From assembly GCF_000219625.1 (NCBI RefSeq), contig NC_018210.1:124001-188000 (forward strand): a stretch of 64,000 bases of DNA, read 5' to 3'. The notes under the pieces were generated by a model. The model had not been told where the DNA came from, did no database searches, and saw only the letters and a list, made by a program, of their open reading frames with translations. Positions 1 to 11,273 of the stretch are shown in pieces. The translations under genes and the position numbers were made by a program. The stretch is from Zymoseptoria tritici IPO323 (Eukaryota; Ascomycota; Dothideomycetes; Mycosphaerellales; Mycosphaerellaceae). Each line of letters begins with the position of its first letter. Position 1 is the first letter of the stretch.

Positions 1-2384
1 CCTCCTCAATACGATCCGGCACATAACACGAGGAGACGTATGCCGTACATCTCAGGCACCAACGGACGCACATACCTAACAGCCATTCGCAGTGGAAAGT
101 ACTCGTCGTGGATCCCGATAGTCGACGCCTGATCGACAATGTGCTCGAGCAAGACACCATTCTGAACGAGAATATCACGAGTACGTCTGCTTCCTCAATA
201 GCCTCCTTGAGACCGGACAGCTTAGCCTGACTTCCTCCAGACATCGAACAGATTACCGATCGAAGACCTACGAACCGCGATGTCGATGCTATATATCTCC
301 TCACACCGCAGCCGCATATTGTGGACTGCGTCATGGCCGACTTTGACAAGAGAAAGTACAAAAGAGCACATCTAGTATGGACGAGCTGTGAGTGGGATGC
401 CTGGCCAAGACGCTGTGGACTGAAGGACAGCAGCTGATATGCGCGGACAGTACTACATCCGTCATTACGCGATCGCATAGACAAGTCCAGCGTCGCTCGA
501 GAGCAAATCGCCTTGTTCAAGGTGCTGAATGTCGAGTTCTTCCCGAGAGAATCCCACCTGGTCACCTTCCGAGATCCTTACAGCTTCCCGATTCTGTTCC
601 ACCCCGGACTCAACCATCTGGTCAGGCAGCATATGGAGGATGTCGCTCAAAAGGTTGGTACAACCAGTGGCATGATGTATCCTCCCACTGACGGATCATC
701 AGATCGTCGGCGTATGCGTGGCTCTCGGAGAGTATCCTACAATACGCTACTATCGAGCAAGGGCACCCACACACGAAGCCGCTGTCCTATGCTCACACCT
801 CGCACGCTTCGTTCAAGACGAGCTAGACTTGTACGCCAAATTCCACGAAGACTTTCCTCCAGTAACGAGTCGACCGCGAGGTGCATTGTACATCCTAGAC
901 CGGTCCATGGACCTCTTCGCTCCTCTTCTCCACGAATTCACCTACCAAGCCATGGCGCACGATCTCTTACCCATCAAAGAAGGTGACAAAGTCACATACA
1001 GGACACTCGTCAACGAAGGACAACCAGACCAGCAAGAAAAAGATGTCGAGATAACAGAAAAGGACAAGATTTGGGTGGAGAACAGACACCGACATATGAA
1101 GGATACGATTGAGATTTTGATGGCAGATTTTCAGAAGTTCATCAAGGAGAACCCCAACTTCACCAAATCAGGGGATGCCACGAGTCTGAATGCGATCAAA
1201 GACATGCTGGCAGGGCTTCCGCAATTTCAAGAGCTGAAAGAGGCGTACGCTCTGCATCTCAGCATGGCGCAAGAAAGCATGAATCGATTTCAGAAATTCA
1301 AACTCCCCGATCTGGCATCAGTGGAGCAGGTGAGCGTTCTCCTCTTGACATCTTTTAGCACTCCTACTAATGTCGCCAGATACTCGCCACCGGCTTGGAC
1401 GAGGACTATAAGAAGCCCAAAGGCCTTGCCGACCAAGTCATCCGAATGCTAGACGAAGAAGGCATAACACCAACCGACCGTCTCCGCCTCTTGATCCTCT
1501 TCCTCCTCTACAAAGACGGCCTCGTCCCCGCCGATCTTCAAAAGCTCCTCGCCCACGCCCAACTCCCACCCCAAAATGCAGAGGTCATTCAAAATCTGGA
1601 CATCCTCGGCGCCCGCACCGCCAGAAATCTGAAAGACTCGCGTCCCGTGCCATCTCCTCTCTTCGCCAGCAAACCCCCTTCCACTCTCGCACAAGAAGAG
1701 TACGCTCTCTCCCGGTACGAACCCGCCGTCCAAAACCTTCTCGAAGCCCACGCCGCCTCCTCCCTCGACACCGTCGTTTTCCCCTACACCAAACCCCCAC
1801 TCGAAACCTCCGACGACCTCCAACCCGCTGCCACCTCCCTCCGCGCCGCAAAACCAACCTGGGCCCGCGCACGCTCAAACGTATCCGCAGACACCCGCCA
1901 GCGAGTCGTCGTCTTCATGGCCGGTGGCGCAACTTACTCCGAATCGCGAGCTTGCTACGAGACCGGCGCGAAAACGAATCGTGAAGTTTTCCTCGTGACA
2001 AGCCATATGATGACTCCCGCGCTGTTCATCCGACAAGTTGGAGATCTCAGTCGGGATAAGCGGGAACTCAGAATACCAGCCGACATGCCCAAGCCGCAAG
2101 CTCCAAGACATCTTTTCGAGCGAGATGAGGAGCCAAGGAGAGAGGAACGGCATCATGCTCCGCCGCAGGTACCGGCGCATCATGCACCGCCGAGCAAGAC
2201 GATGGCGGGTATGAGTTTGAATGGCAGTGCAAGTCAGGATGGTGTACCGGCGGGGAGGAGTCATGGAGCAGCACCGATTGCCGCAAGTCCGAGTGGAGGG
2301 AATAAGTTGACGAAAGATGCGCCTGCGGAGAAGGAGAAGAAGAAGAAGCATCATTTTGGGTTCGGGAAGAGTAAAGATAAGTAG
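1..2384 (+). CDS. SEC1: Sec1/Munc18-family vesicle-fusion protein (5' truncated)
   Basis: SM-family protein that binds syntaxin/SNARE complexes and drives exocytic vesicle fusion at the plasma membrane. Introns at 38-92, 181-240, 388-450, 654-702 and 1330-1379 give one open frame of about 701 residues; only about ten N-terminal residues lie outside the window. Family landmarks are TRGDWKVLVVD at the visible start, LLTPQPHIVDCVMADF, IVGVCVALGEYPTIRYY, RGALYILDRSMDLFAPLLHE near the middle, and VVFMAGGATYSESRACYE near the C-terminus. The last ~120 residues are a low-complexity basic tail ending in Lys/His runs. Family assignment is firm; exocytic SEC1 rather than SLY1/VPS45/VPS33 is inferred from the opening and the tail. 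Confidence 0.93.
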
Positions 2385-3260
2385 ATGTCTTCGGTCGATC
2401 CGAGCTGTAACGAAGGCCGAATAATTACGACGTTGGCTCACAGAGTTCCCGTACGACGCCCTGGTTGCTTGAATCCTCATTTTCTGCCTGAATCGCATTC
2501 AAGGGCTGGCAGTGTCGACCGCAGCTCAAATCTTGAGCGGTCTTCTGACCAAAGACCTATGTGCAGGTCATACGAACCGACCTCGGAATATTCCAACATC
2601 GCCGAACGCCGCATGGCGTGTCGCCACTCAAACCCCCATCCATGGCCATCTATGCATCATTGCCGCATCTTTGCAAAAGAGTCTACCGGGTCCTCGACCC
2701 GCCATCACCCACCGATCTCCACCTCTCTCAAGAAAGTCCAGCCCGAACGCGCAAATCGGCTCCAGTGTCTCCGAAGTGCAACAAGTGACGTGGCGGTGAG
2801 GTGCGCTGCTTTCCGCTAGAGTCATTGCGGAACCCACACGAACACACGAGTTATAACATCAGCGAACGAGAGCTGGAGAAGAACTCCTCTACGACAGTAA
2901 CGGGTCAAGATCTACAATGTCGAAAATTTCGGGATCTTCGAGATCTTCGATCGCTTTCAGATCAGGGTTCCACGATCAACTTCGTGCAATGCTTGGACGC
3001 CATTTTCTCCACAATGTTCGAAGATCTCGGAAGAAGAGTCACACTTGCTCGGCGCCTATTGGCACAAGTTCGGGGATCTCTGAATGGTATGGCAAAACGA
3101 ACTGGCGTTGTCGTTCGTTCGTTGCACAGATGATGTCGCGAAGCATCAATGGCGCCGGGGGATGGGCCATATAATGCTCGCGAGTCTCCTCAGGAATAAT
3201 GTACCGGCCATCAACCAACACTGAAGAGCACCTAAGACACCAAACAACTGTTCTCCAACT
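2385..3260. other. Intergenic: SEC1 3' flank and hydrophobin promoter
   Basis: No coding signal was accepted here; several frames are open by chance but show no family features. The last ~100 bases contain the TATA-like box of the downstream hydrophobin. Confidence 0.6.
3169..3176 (+). promoter_or_regulatory. TATA-like box of hydrophobin 1
   Basis: ATATAATG lies 92 bases before the hydrophobin start codon. The second hydrophobin in the window has a TATA box at almost the same distance (88 bases), which supports a core-promoter role. Confidence 0.5.
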
Positions 3261-3691
3261 ATGCAGATCCACATCTTCGCTACCTTCTTCTTCGCCTCCA
3301 TGGCCGTCGCCATGCCCGCAGACTCCCTCTCCCGCCGCGCAGACTTCTATTTGCCATGCGGCACCGGCCTCTCCGCAACCGCCGAATGCTGCTCGGCCAA
3401 CCTCGACGGGTTGCTAGAGCTGAACTGTGCTGCCGGTTAGTCGCAGGGTGCCGTCGCTGACCCGCGTCGGGCCGAACAACGTCTGACTTCCAACGACCTT
3501 CCAGTTCCAAAGACCCCTACCAGTGGCGAGCACTTCGTCGCCATCTGCGCGGCCCAAGGGCAGGAGGCTAGATGCTGCTTGACGGTGGTCGTAAGTCGCT
3601 TGCTCGGGCCCTTCCATTGCGTGGTCAGCTGACATGCCGTTCATCTCAGCTCGGACAGGGAGTCAAGTGCCAAACGCCCCCAGGAGCCTGA
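3261..3691 (+). CDS. Class II hydrophobin 1
   Basis: Small secreted amphipathic protein that assembles at air-water or cell-wall interfaces. Three exons (introns 3436-3504 and 3591-3649) encode 100 residues. An N-terminal signal peptide (MQIHIFATFFFASMAVAMPA) is followed by the eight-cysteine pattern C-CC-C-C-CC-C: PCGTG, AECCSA, LNCAA, AICAA, ARCCLT and VKCQT. The short tail after the last Cys, and the LLELNCAA and CCLTVVLGQGVKC segments, fit class II (cerato-ulmin-like) rather than class I. The same three-exon layout recurs in the hydrophobin at 43134-43549. It may act in wall hydrophobicity or surface attachment; nothing here decides which. Confidence 0.88.
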
Positions 3692-4062
3692 GCGAAGGGC
3701 GAGTCATTTGGGGGAGTCGATCAAATGTATGCGGAAATTGAAGACCTTGAGTTCGCGACTTGGGCCAGCACATTCGTTAAAGCTTTTGTTTCGGTTTCGG
3801 TTGGATACATGCAAGCATCGAAGAGATTAGGGACGAGAAGTAGACCAGAGCACATTCCTTTGGAAGGCTTTTCTCCCGCTTCGGGTGTAAAGTAACAATC
3901 TCGCACTCGCTACAATTCTGAGTGTTCGCTTTCATCATGATCAAAGACCCCAAATGCCTTTGGAGACCAATGCCACCGCAAACAACACTGCGTACCTTTA
4001 GTTCAATCGCAGCCTGACCTCAGTCTGAAGTCGATCGAAGGTCCCTTTATGACCGACAGGTT
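3692..4062. other. Intergenic between convergent hydrophobin and RBR gene
   Basis: 3' flanks of two converging genes; no coding or structural signal seen. Confidence 0.5.
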
Positions 4063-5062
4063 TCAAGGATGGCGCCAATGCTTGCAATCTCTCTCGTGCA
4101 TGTGGTTTCCGATGCGGAGGATGTCCCGCTGCTCTGCGAAGCACAACCAGCAGTACTGGTACTTGCATCTGGTGCCTGTAGCTGTTAGCACCAATCTTAA
4201 TGTGCTCGACGCGGACGGATATTTACAAGACATGTGGTCGCACCCTTTACCCTTCTGGATGGGTACCTTGCATTTTGGGCACGGCTTTGTCGTACGGCTC
4301 ACTTCCTCCAACGACTCTGCAATTTCCAGTGTCTTTCTCTCGTCCTCTTGGATGCGATCTTGAAACTCCTGGCAACCTTCATCCTCGTGGAACGGGACGT
4401 TGCAGGCGAAGCAGTACCGATACTGGCAGGTGCGGCAAGTGAAGATGTTTCCGTCGGCCATAGAGGCGCCGTCTTTGCACGTCGAAGAGGGGCATGAGAC
4501 AAAGTCCGGCTGGGAGCGGAGGAAAGCCATGGTTGCCTTCTCTTGCAATCTAGAAGTGTCAGTCAGTGCGAGATCGGGCCATGAAAGGGGAGTGGAAGGT
4601 GACCTACTTCGGCTCGACCCTATCCTTGCGTTTGAAGCGGGCCTGAATGTCCATGATTTCCTGCGTAGAGAGAATCCTCTCGCAGCCCAAACAGCTGAGC
4701 TTGTCGTGGTCCACGCTTTCCAACTGTGAATGAAGATGCTGGCACCAGCATGAGAGGCAAGCGCGGCACGAGGTCGTCGATTCGTCGTGAGGTCTCTTTG
4801 GAAATTGATTGGCTGGAACATCGACACAGCAGGACACGCACTCCTCTCTCTTTATGCGGCGCTTCGGAGGGGGTGCTTCGTTCTGATCTGGTGGTTCAGA
4901 TTCGGTTTTGATCAGCGGCGCCGCAGGAGGTGGTGGTGTGTCGACTGAAGAGGTAGCACGCCTACGCTTTTGCCCGGAGCTTTTCGATATGGGATGGGCG
5001 TTATCCGAGTCGGAGTCAAAGATACTCCTCATACCCCTCGCAGTCCTGATGAAAGCCGCCAT
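4063..5062 (-). CDS. RBR (RING-IBR-RING) E3 ubiquitin ligase 1
   Basis: Probable E3 ligase using the RING/HECT-hybrid mechanism, in which ubiquitin passes through a catalytic Cys in RING2. Two introns (4550-4607, 4176-4226) join three exons into 296 residues. The N-terminal ~75 residues are a disordered, basic, Pro-rich leader. RING1 begins ECVSCCVDVP and runs to LSCLGCERIL. The IBR contains CPSSTCKDG and IFTCRTCQYRYCFACNVPFH. RING2 is CPKCKVPIQKGKGCDHMSC followed by TRCKYQYCWLC; the Cys ending DHMSC is in the catalytic position. The protein stops soon after RING2 with a His/Cys-rich tail. Substrate is unknown. It is one of three RBR genes in the window. Confidence 0.87.
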
Positions 5063-5652
5063 ACTGGAATCTCTGCGGTGGTATGTGGTGTTGTAGTGAA
5101 GATGGGGAAGTTTATGTTGGAGAGAGTTTGAGTAGGTTGCTCTGCGATAGATACCACGTGGCGGTGAGGACTGCGTCGTGTTCCTGTCTCAAGCATGTGA
5201 TCGGGACTCATTCACCCTTGTCTCTGATTCCTGCTCTGTCAAAAGCCAGCATATGCGCTGGGAGCATGTTGGGACCGCGCAGGAGTCGCATGAGATTGTA
5301 CGGCCGTAACGAATGGCAGGCCTTCTCATGCCTCTTCGCGAGTGCGTTTGATGTAGCATGCATCTATGAGTTGATCCGCGTGGTCGTTGAATGGCTTGAG
5401 GGATGCTCTGCCAGTTCGGAGAAACACTGTTCAGCACTCCGTTCGCGATACTATTCCCAGCGTACCACAGCTGACTTCTGAGCGACCTGGGGAGATCCTG
5501 ATTTATTTTAGCGAAGACTTGTTCATCTTGAGCACCCAGTGAATTTTTGTTGTCCCGCAGCACCTCGAGCTCTGGGTAGCTTAGCGCCGATGGCAAGTGA
5601 ATGAAAGTCGTCCCGGCGCTTCGGCTAAAAGTAGCCAAACCTAAAGTCGCAC
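5063..5652. other. Intergenic: divergent promoter region
   Basis: 590 bases between a minus-strand RBR gene and a plus-strand unknown gene. An in-frame stop at 5632 limits the downstream gene's start. No RNA gene or repeat seen. Confidence 0.5.
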
Positions 5653-6843
5653 ATGGGAGGCACAGCAAACGCCCTTCTAGGCGCAGGCATCAATATCAAA
5701 CCTGAATTCGACAGACTGTACCAAGTTCTTGTCAACACTTACCAATCTCAACAAGAGCAGCGCGGGCCTCATCCCAAGTCCAACATGGTCAACCTCCTCA
5801 GATGGGCACTCGCTGCCCAACATCCGATGCTTCAGCCGCAGCTAGACATTACCGCTCAGATCTCGCCGCCCGCCCTGCGAACTGAGCCTGCGTTCTCCGT
5901 GGGCTTCGACTTTACACCCTCGCATGGGTAAGTACATGACTTCTCGAGCATCGTTGCGCATCATCTGACAGCACTTCTCGCCCTCAGTGTCGCTGCCGCG
6001 TCCTTCACGAACGGCTCGAACATCCCGCTTGCACGCATCGAAGGCGACCAGACCTGGCGAGCTCTCATGATCAAAGTCTCAACCGAGCCCGACTTCCCGC
6101 ACTGCGCATCTTGCGTATCCACCCTTGCGGCCATGCTGCGCTCACTTACCTCCGCCTCAGCTAACCGTCTCGGACAGCCCATCGCGTCCGCGTCGGCAAG
6201 CATGCCAGCGCACGACGCCGGGGTCCATCAACCCGTTCCGCCGCTTTCCAACCTGATTCGAGAAGCCTTTTCGGTCGTCGGACTCGAGTACGTGCGCATC
6301 ATGGATTTCACATACTCAGGAGAGCCGGTACTGTTTCCTGAGAATTCCGTGCTTGCAGGCCACGGGCTGGGACTGTGCCAACCCTACACCAGCAACGGAA
6401 GCTGCCTCGGAACACCAGACCACCGAACGCTCCCCTTGGAGGTCTACTACTATGTGGGCTACTACGCCAATGCGCTCGAGGTGTCTTTGTCATCCGCGGT
6501 CGAGACAGCCGACGGCGTCGTCCCTCATCCATACGTCGACTACAGCCTTGGCACCGAGATGTTGGAGCACCAGACGCCGGAAGTGTACTGGTCAAGTGTG
6601 CGGAGACTCCTGACCATACCTTTCCTCGAGCACATCTGGGAGCCCACGAAGGTGATCATGTACGGAGACTTCGGCGCCGACGAGGAAATGAAGAAGGCGG
6701 TTCGCGAGGTCTTGGGAGAGCGTTTGACGAAGATGCCGGAGTGGGTGGAGGATGGTGTGAATCCGAAGTATGTGGCAGCACTCGGCGCCGCGGAGTTTGC
6801 GAAGCGCAAGCCGTATTGGGGATACCACGGGAGGACACTTTGA
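5653..6843 (+). CDS. Uncharacterised fungal protein, 376 aa
   Basis: Two exons (intron 5928-5987, GTAAGT donor) give 376 residues. The start is the first ATG after an in-frame TAG at 5632. No signal peptide or clear membrane span is visible. The middle has LEVYYYVGYYANALEVSLSS, and the C-terminus has KVIMYGDFGADEEMKKAVRE and DGVNPKYVAALGAAEFAKR. That last pattern, a glycine-containing strand-turn followed by a late AALGAA helix, recalls fungal actin/Hsp70-like ATPase-fold proteins, but the phosphate loops of that fold are not recognisable. I therefore leave it unnamed. Base composition matches neighbouring genes. Confidence 0.75.
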
Positions 6844-7716
6844 GTCTGATGAGAGATACAGGGCAGCCGAGAAGGGCAATGGAGTTTTGGAAACACCGAG
6901 GACACTGCAACAAAGAGCCAGAGTCGGCACGAACAGTAGCAAATGTATAAGGCGGCCGAAGCATGACTTTGGGGCCACAAGACATGTTTCGTCGATTTCG
7001 ATACTGCGATAGAGAGCGCAGAGTCAGCAGAAATGAACAACATAGGTCATGAATTGGACATTGACTGCACCGCCGATGACGTGAACGCGGTTTAATGCGT
7101 TTCAGCAGGCGGAACCACCAGTCTCCATGTCGTGCCAGAGAACTCACCACATGTCTTCCACTCGGCATTGTCGATCATGACCTAGCGAAGGCGGCGGAAT
7201 CAGACCGTTGACGTCGCTGGTATCTTCCGCTGGCTCACAAGACCCCCTTGGCTTGAAGCAATGCCATGCCTCGAAGCAATGTCAAGTGACATTTCTCTTT
7301 CCCTCTTCACCAGCCCAGAGGCTGCCGTATCAGTAAACCACGAAGCAGCAAACAGCTCAAAGGGCAGCCGCCGCTTTCAATCGCGCACTGCCAGCCACAG
7401 ACATCTGGTCTATTCACATGCGGAATCGAGAGATCGATACGCCAACTTGTAGCGAATGGAATTTCTGTTGATTTATGCCGGATAACGAGGAGGATTCCAA
7501 GATTGCGAGTAAGGATCGGGCGTCGTCCACTGGCTCAAATAAGCGGCACATGGGGTGTTTGCATGAGCCAATGGATCATCGCAAAATCGGTGACGACGTA
7601 GAGCTGACCAGACGAAAGGTTTCGCAAAGCAGGCACAAAGCAGGCAAATACACCATGCAGAGCACATCAAGTACTCAGTAGCCAAACTGCAGAAACAACC
7701 CCGAAATTGTCAGCGA
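6844..7716. other. Intergenic, no gene recognised
   Basis: About 870 bases with only short chance ORFs on both strands; no RNA gene, repeat or coding domain recognised. Confidence 0.5.
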
Positions 7717-8580
7717 ATGCACAGAGCACAAGTCATTCACCTCCTCATGAAGATGACGTTACCGTGTCATTCACATGCCACCAGAGAAATCTCGAAGTGC
7801 CAATTCACCAGGCAGCAAACCTCTCGAAGCCTTCCCGCCGACTATATCCGCATGCGCTGTCCAAACATGCCTTCTGTCCTTAAACCACAGGTCAAGAGCA
7901 CAACCCAACCCACCAAGGGTTCCAAAGCGCAACGCCTCAACTCCATCCCAATGCCCGACAAAACATCCTGCCTCTGCGGCCAATCAGACCCACCCGAACG
8001 AGCAGGTCGACCTCTCCTCCCCGGCTCCACCACCTCCGCCAAATGCGAAGCCTGCGAAAACTGGCAACACGTCGTCTGCATGGGCGTGCGCGACATGTTC
8101 GAAGGAAGAGCGCAAGAGCCGGACCACTATTTCTGTCATGAGTGCGCCAAACTAGCCTGGGAAGCGGATTACACCAAGCCTCGATCCGGGTCGCCGACGA
8201 GTCAAGCGCATGCGGAGACGTGGGATGCGCTTGAGAGGGGTGAGAAGGAAGGGGAGATTGCAAGGAGGAGAGTGGAGGCGTGGAAGAAGGAGCCGGATGG
8301 GGTGGGGGCGCTGAAGCCGTTCAAGATTCCCGCTGCCAGGCCTGTTGAGGGGAAGACGGGTGGGTTTAAGCTGAAGCTTAAGAATACCAGGGGAGGCAGC
8401 GCGTCGAAGAAAGTGGATAGGAGGGATGGGGGTGTTCGGTATGCGCCCGGCGATGAGAGCGGTGCGGGCATGCCGGTTCGCGAGTCAGGCGCCCTTGCTG
8501 GTCGGGCGGTTCGAGTGCCGGTCAAGGTGCAGGGGACTGGTGAGGATGATTCGCCTGAGAGGTCCCCTGAGAGAGACTAA
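7717..8580 (+). CDS. PHD-type zinc-finger protein
   Basis: Single open frame with one PHD finger, a module that usually reads histone H3 tails. Zinc ligands are visible in the canonical Cys4-His-Cys3 order: SCLCGQ, KCEACENWQHVVC and YFCHECAK. The rest is charged and low-complexity (KTGGFKLKLKNTRGG, SPERSPERD at the end), consistent with a nuclear disordered protein. The start is uncertain. The frame is open from 7717, but MPSVLKPQ at about 7870 is an equally good beginning, and the first 50 residues of the long version look unlike protein. Partner complex unknown. Confidence 0.72.
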   Translation: MHRAQVIHLLMKMTLPCHSHATREISKCQFTRQQTSRSLPADYIRMRCPNMPSVLKPQVKSTTQPTKGSKAQRLNSIPMPDKTSCLCGQSDPPERAGRPLLPGSTTSAKCEACENWQHVVCMGVRDMFEGRAQEPDHYFCHECAKLAWEADYTKPRSGSPTSQAHAETWDALERGEKEGEIARRRVEAWKKEPDGVGALKPFKIPAARPVEGKTGGFKLKLKNTRGGSASKKVDRRDGGVRYAPGDESGAGMPVRESGALAGRAVRVPVKVQGTGEDDSPERSPERD

Positions 8581-9037
8581 GAGGCATGCGGATAGCATGG
8601 ACCGCTGTTGCCAGTGCAGTGCTCCAGGAAGGACCGTGACGACGATGAAGCGAACGAGACCCTTGACAGACAGATGAGATCATGGCAATACTCACAGACG
8701 ACAAGAAGAGTTCTTGAAAGATCATAATGCATTAGCCATCAGATACTAGAACGATTTGCAGTTTGCGGAAGACAAACCGTGTCGCACCAGATCACCAAAA
8801 CGCCATTCTTCATCAAGCAAGACCCGGGCACCAGCCAGCCACGTACACCCATGATCACTTCCGTTCCTTAAAGTCCGAACGATACTCGTGGTGCGCGGCG
8901 TCCAAATCCTGATCTGCAAGTTTGCAGAATTGCTGGTCAACTCAAATGACCTTGAGCTGAAGTGCAGAGCTTCTGCTGGAAAGCTTTGTGCCCGTGTCAT
9001 CCTCTCGTGCCATACCCATTTCCCACAATACCACCAC
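8581..9037. other. Intergenic between convergent PHD and DIM1 genes
   Basis: 3' flanks of two converging genes; nothing else recognised. Confidence 0.5.
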
Positions 9038-9469
9038 CTAGTACCGGTACCTCGTCGAGTAGTCCTTGGGGGACACCACCAAACCTCTCCCCTTCTTCGC
9101 ACCCTTGTATATCGTCTCCAGAATATCAATCAGCTCCTGCTTATCCTCCAACACCCAATTCAGCTTATTGTTGTTTCCCGTGCCGAAATCACACATCATG
9201 TGCTTGTTGCGGAAGAAGAACATGAGCGTGACGGTGTCGTACAGCTCGTACATCTGCTTGAAGTCGGGCACTTGATCGAGGTCGCAGACGTAGATGACGG
9301 CAAAGTTCTTGACGCGGTCGGCGATTTTGTAGAGCACTTCGTCCTGGCGCATGCAGTCGGGATCCCAATCTCGTCCGAAGCGGATCACGACGAGGCGGTC
9401 TTCTTCGGACATGATAGCTTGGTCGACATGCCAACCGGTGACGAGATGAGGGATGACGACGGAGCCCAT
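9038..9469 (-). CDS. DIM1: U5 snRNP protein Dim1/Dib1 (thioredoxin-like 4A)
   Basis: Thioredoxin-fold component of the U5 and U4/U6.U5 snRNPs, needed for pre-mRNA splicing. Intronless, 143 residues, the usual family length. Near-invariant segments are TGWHVDQAIMSEEDRLVVIR, NFAVIYVCDLDQVPDF, MYELYDTVTLMFFFRNKHMM, CDFGTGNNNKLNW and GLVVSPKDYS. The start at MGSVVIPHL matches the family exactly. It is divergently transcribed from the U2 snRNP gene at 9747, with 277 bases between start codons. Confidence 0.97.
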   Translation of the reverse strand: MGSVVIPHLVTGWHVDQAIMSEEDRLVVIRFGRDWDPDCMRQDEVLYKIADRVKNFAVIYVCDLDQVPDFKQMYELYDTVTLMFFFRNKHMMCDFGTGNNNKLNWVLEDKQELIDILETIYKGAKKGRGLVVSPKDYSTRYRY

Positions 9470-9746
9470 ATTGGAGGATGCGGTGTGTCGAAAGTGGACG
9501 TTGTTGGAGGGTGGAGGTTTGGAAGTGAAGTCGAAGTGAGATGGAAGGTAGAACTAAGAGGAAGTCGTTGCTGACTCATCCAACAATGCAGAAGCGACCA
9601 CAATTCTCTCTTCTCACGTGCTACTGAACATCTTCACGACCAACCACTTTGCGCCGACTCTTCCACCACGCCGTACAGACTCGACAAGACCATACAGATA
9701 TTCTCATACTGCCCTTCGACTACTCCTCCACGACGACACCACCAAG
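9470..9746. promoter_or_regulatory. Shared promoter of DIM1 and U2A' genes
   Basis: The 277 bases between two opposite start codons must carry both promoters. No TATA box is evident, as expected for housekeeping genes. Confidence 0.6.
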
Positions 9747-10708
9747 ATGAGGCTCACGGCGGAGCTGATCAAGGCGTCTCTCTCCTACAACAATCCACTC
9801 GGCGAGCGCGAACTCGACCTACGAGGTACGAATACACCCCAGACGATGCCCTGAAAAGGACAGATACTCTACACGCGATATGAAGAGCTAGTTGATACAA
9901 AATGTGCTTTCTTCAAGGCCACAAAATCCCCAGTATTGAAAACTTGGGTGTCGCAAAGGTTAGTATCAATGCTTGCCTCGATGGGAAGCCCATGTGCTCA
10001 CACCATTTTCGTACAGGACTCGGAATGTATCGACTTCACCGACAACGCCATTGCGACTCTCGCCAACTTTCCGCTGTCACCGCGACTGCAATCCCTCCTA
10101 TGCGCGCAGAACCGCATTTCATCCATCTCCGAATCCATGTCCAAGAGCGTACCGAATTTGCACACACTGGTCTTGACGCAGAATGCTCTTAGCGAACTCG
10201 TCGATCTTGATCCGCTGCAAGGTTTTGCAAAGTTGACATACATCAGCCTGATCGGCAATCCGGTCGCATCAAAAGAGGTAGGCAGTAACAGAAGTACGAA
10301 GATCGGTCCGGACAGCAGACGCTGACGACTCTCACCCTACAACAGAACTACCGCTACTGGCTCCTCTGGCGCTGTCCGCAAATCCGATTCCTCGACTTCC
10401 AAAAAGTCAAAGACGCCGAACGCCGCGCCGCGAAAGAACTCTTCGGCACTCACGACGCTCCCACCGAACTCGCACAATCCATCCTCGCACTGAAATCGAA
10501 CAGACTCGGACGACCTGGCGTCTCTGCTACGGCGAATGGTGCTTCTGGAGGATCGAAGTTCAAGGTCACGGATGAGGAGAAGAAGCGGTTTCAGATTTTG
10601 GTGCAGAAGGCAAAGTCGTTGTCAGAGGTGCAGAAGTTGGAGAAGATGTTCAATGAGGGTCGGTTACCTCCGGGTCTGGGTGATGGGGAGGCGATGGATG
10701 AGACGTGA
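9747..10708 (+). CDS. LEA1: U2 snRNP protein A' (Lea1), leucine-rich repeat
   Basis: Leucine-rich-repeat protein that partners U2B'' on U2 snRNA in the spliceosome. Four exons (introns 9826-9917, 9959-10016, 10278-10345) give 247 residues. The start MRLTAELIKASLSYNNPLGE and the segments ELDLRGHKIPSIENLG, IDFTDNAIATLANFP, LHTLVLTQNALSEL, LTYISLIGNPV and YRYWLLWRCPQIRFLDF are family hallmarks. The C-terminal ~80 residues, from KVKDAERRAAKELFG on, are a charged helical tail containing EEKKRFQILVQKAKSLSEVQ. Divergent from DIM1. Confidence 0.95.
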
Positions 10709-11273
10709 AGATCGTGGGCGTGAAGTGGAATGATAGCACGAGGGATGAACATTGCACAGCCTCCGTGGCGTGGGCAGCAAGACTGGCGGCTAAGGGCATT
10801 CCGAGGAGAGCGCACACTTCCGCACAGGAATGCCTGGACAGGGTTGCAACATGCAATCGAGGCCCGCTCAAGCCGCCGACACGCAGAGACCGCCAGCATG
10901 CAGGCCAGTGTGTCGATTGCGAGCATTTAAAAAGGTAGCCGCGCTGGTATAGCACCGCGAATGCAAGCAAAGACTGATTCAATTCTCTGCGCAGTATCGA
11001 AACTGTTCGTTCTAGCCATGCTCCGGCAACATCATGGGGATATGGTAAGCGAGAAGGGCTCCCGATTAGAGGTATTTTATCGTCTATGATTACACTGATG
11101 AGCTCGCTCCTTCCGGCCGCATCTGCTGTCGCTATTGCCGATCCCTTTCTCTTCACCTCGCCTGCTGTCATCCTCGATCCCACGCTAATCCATCCCTGAC
11201 GGCAACACGAGCGAGGACGCCGCGGTCTTTCAAACACGTTCGTAATCACACCACAGCTGTACCATCAGAACCC
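10709..11273. other. Intergenic between convergent genes
   Basis: 3' flanks of U2A' and the disordered CRIB-like gene; no feature recognised. Confidence 0.5.
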
